Assembly: GCF_031082345.1 (NCBI RefSeq)
Contig: NZ_JAVHLH010000036.1
Span: 1-8,654 of the forward strand
Length of the DNA stretch: 8,654 bases
Source: Brevundimonas sp.
GTDB taxonomy: Bacteria; Pseudomonadota; Alphaproteobacteria; Caulobacterales; Caulobacteraceae
Direction of reading: 5' to 3'
Positions within the stretch are counted from its first letter, which is position 1. Every line of letters starts with the position of its first letter. Positions 7,564 through 8,654 of this stretch are shown piece by piece. The translations under genes and the position numbers were made by a program. Below the pieces are notes generated by a model. The model made no database searches. It was not told the origin of the DNA and saw nothing but the letters and a program-made list of their open reading frames with translations.

Positions 7564-7582
7564 TTCGGGGCTCTAGTGGCGG

Positions 7583-8311
7583 ATGCGCGCCCGATCGCAC
7601 TCCGAGGTCGTCTCCCTCAACGAGGCCCACGCCCTGCTCGGCCTGACCGGCCCGGCGGAGAGCGAGGCCCTGACGGCCGCCTTCAGGGCCGCCGTGAAGG
7701 CGGCTCATCCCTCGGCGGCGGGCGGAGACGCCGAGCGATTCCGCAAGGTCATCGCGGCCTGGCGCCTGATCCAGGAGCGGGACCGCCCGCTGGCGCTCGC
7801 CGCGCCCACGGTCCGCCCCCCCTCCCCGCCCGTGGTGACGATCGGTCCGATGGACGCCCTGAACGGCGGTCATGTCGCGGTGCGGTTGGCCGGGCGCACC
7901 CTGGATGTCCGCCTTCCCAAGGGGGTGCGCAGCGGCGAGCACCTTCGTCTCCGGGGCGCCGGGGACGGGGGAACGGACGTCTATCTGCCGGTGCTCGTCC
8001 GGGCGGCGGACGGCCTGACCGTCATGGGCGACGACCTGCACATGTCCTGGCCGGTGACGCCGCGCCTGATCGAGGACGGCGGGCGACTGGAGATCGAGAC
8101 CCACGCCGGACCCCGCTCCGCCTGGATCGTCGCCGGGCTGGAGCCGCCGGTGCGGCTGCGGCTGCTGGGGCTGGGCCTGCCAGCCCGCGGCGGCCGCCCC
8201 GCCGGCCATCTGTTCGTGACCCTGATCCCGTCAGCCGACGCCCCCTCGGCGGCCGAGGATCTGCTGATCCGTTTCACCCGCGTCTGGACGCCGGACCGGC
8301 TGGCGGCTTAG
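7583..8311 (+). CDS. DnaJ-like protein with degenerate J domain (HPS for HPD)
   Basis: The 242-residue protein has an N-terminal J-like domain (about 10-65: NEAHALLGLTG, AFRAAVKAAHPSAAGGDAERF, KVIAAWRLIQ), a short proline-rich linker (75-84) and a DnaJ C-terminal substrate-binding region. The latter shows LPKGVRSGEHLRLRGAGDGG (111-130), GDDLHMSWPVTPRLIEDGGR (149-168) and LRLLGLGLPARGG (192-204). There is no zinc finger and hardly any Gly/Phe region, so it is a minimal, CbpA-like layout. The HPD tripeptide that stimulates Hsp70 ATPase in working J proteins reads His-Pro-Ser (42-44). Co-chaperone activity through DnaK is therefore doubtful, although client binding could persist. The ATG at 7583 has only a weak GTGGCGG before it. 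aroC starts 9 bases after the stop, so the two are probably in one operon. Confidence 0.85.
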   Translation: MRARSHSEVVSLNEAHALLGLTGPAESEALTAAFRAAVKAAHPSAAGGDAERFRKVIAAWRLIQERDRPLALAAPTVRPPSPPVVTIGPMDALNGGHVAVRLAGRTLDVRLPKGVRSGEHLRLRGAGDGGTDVYLPVLVRAADGLTVMGDDLHMSWPVTPRLIEDGGRLEIETHAGPRSAWIVAGLEPPVRLRLLGLGLPARGGRPAGHLFVTLIPSADAPSAAEDLLIRFTRVWTPDRLAA

Positions 8312-8320
8312 GTCGCTTCC

Positions 8321-8654
8321 ATGTCCCACAACACCTTCGGCCATCTGTTCCGCGTGACCACCTGGGGCGAGAGCCACGGGCCGGCGATCGGCTGCGTCAT
8401 CGACGGCTGCCCGCCCCTGATCCCGCTGACCGAGGCCGATCTCCAGCCGTGGCTGGACCGGCGCAAGCCCGGCGGCAGCCGCTTCGTCACCCAGCGGCGG
8501 GAGAGCGACACGGCCCGCATCCTGTCGGGGGTGTTCGACGACGGAAACGGCCCGGTCACCACCGGCGCGCCGATCGCCATCCAGATCGACAACGAGGACG
8601 CCCGCTCCAAGGACTATGGCGACATCGCCCGCGCCTTCCGGCCCGGCCACGCCG
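8321..8654 (+). CDS. aroC: Chorismate synthase, N-terminal part (cut by window edge)
   Basis: The frame from the ATG at 8321 stays open to the right edge (111 codons of an expected 350 or so). Chorismate synthase converts 5-enolpyruvylshikimate 3-phosphate to chorismate, the last common step of aromatic amino-acid synthesis, and needs reduced FMN without net redox change. The family signature is plain: [20 protein letters not shown] (1-20), [19 protein letters not shown] (45-63), ILSGVFDDG (67-75), [20 protein letters not shown] (80-99) and FRPGHA (106-111). PGGS replaces the commoner PGQS, probably a lineage variant. The start sits 9 bases after the DnaJ-like stop, with a weak AGG overlapping that stop codon, suggesting translational coupling. 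Confidence 0.97.
   Translation, partial: MSHNTFGHLFRVTTWGESHGPAIGCVIDGCPPLIPLTEADLQPWLDRRKPGGSRFVTQRRESDTARILSGVFDDGNGPVTTGAPIAIQIDNEDARSKDYGDIARAFRPGHA

Overview
The window is about two-thirds G+C or higher. It is densely coding, with strong G/C preference at third codon positions, Shine-Dalgarno motifs before most genes and short intergenic gaps. Gene content (AlkK-type acyl-CoA ligase, DUF1499 membrane protein, PdxH, a DnaJ-like protein directly before aroC) and a promoter of the TTG-N-C / GCTATA type fit an alphaproteobacterium. Caulobacterales (Caulobacter, Brevundimonas, Phenylobacterium) is my best guess, from family resemblance and not from any search. There is no rRNA, tRNA, CRISPR array, insertion sequence or phage gene, and no gene-free stretch longer than about 150 bases.

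Layout: (1) 1-2304, minus strand: an acyl-CoA ligase followed 4 bases later by a DUF1499 membrane protein that runs off the left edge. (2) 2447-4224, plus strand: a small four-helix membrane protein, a uridine kinase and a TetR-family regulator. (3) 4232-4906, minus: pdxH, converging on the TetR gene with a 7-base gap and preceded by a well-formed promoter that predicts an almost leaderless mRNA. (4) 5041-6278: a 75-residue tautomerase (plus) and an AraC-family regulator (minus) whose stop codons share one CTAG. (5) 6428-7501, plus: a SAM-dependent methyltransferase divergent from the AraC gene; the 149-base gap holds two 14-base direct repeats exactly 21 bases apart. (6) 7583-8654, plus: a DnaJ-like protein whose HPD motif reads HPS, then the first 111 codons of aroC.

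Most of the region is ordinary housekeeping: fatty-acid activation, pyrimidine salvage, vitamin B6 and the shikimate pathway. The most accessory-looking part is the divergent AraC / methyltransferase pair with its candidate operator, beside the tautomerase. I see no clear new multi-gene system. The better leads are the degenerate J-domain protein, the AraC/methyltransferase pair, the predicted leaderless pdxH, a tautomerase lacking the two arginines of true 4-oxalocrotonate tautomerase, and several hairpins between tightly packed genes.
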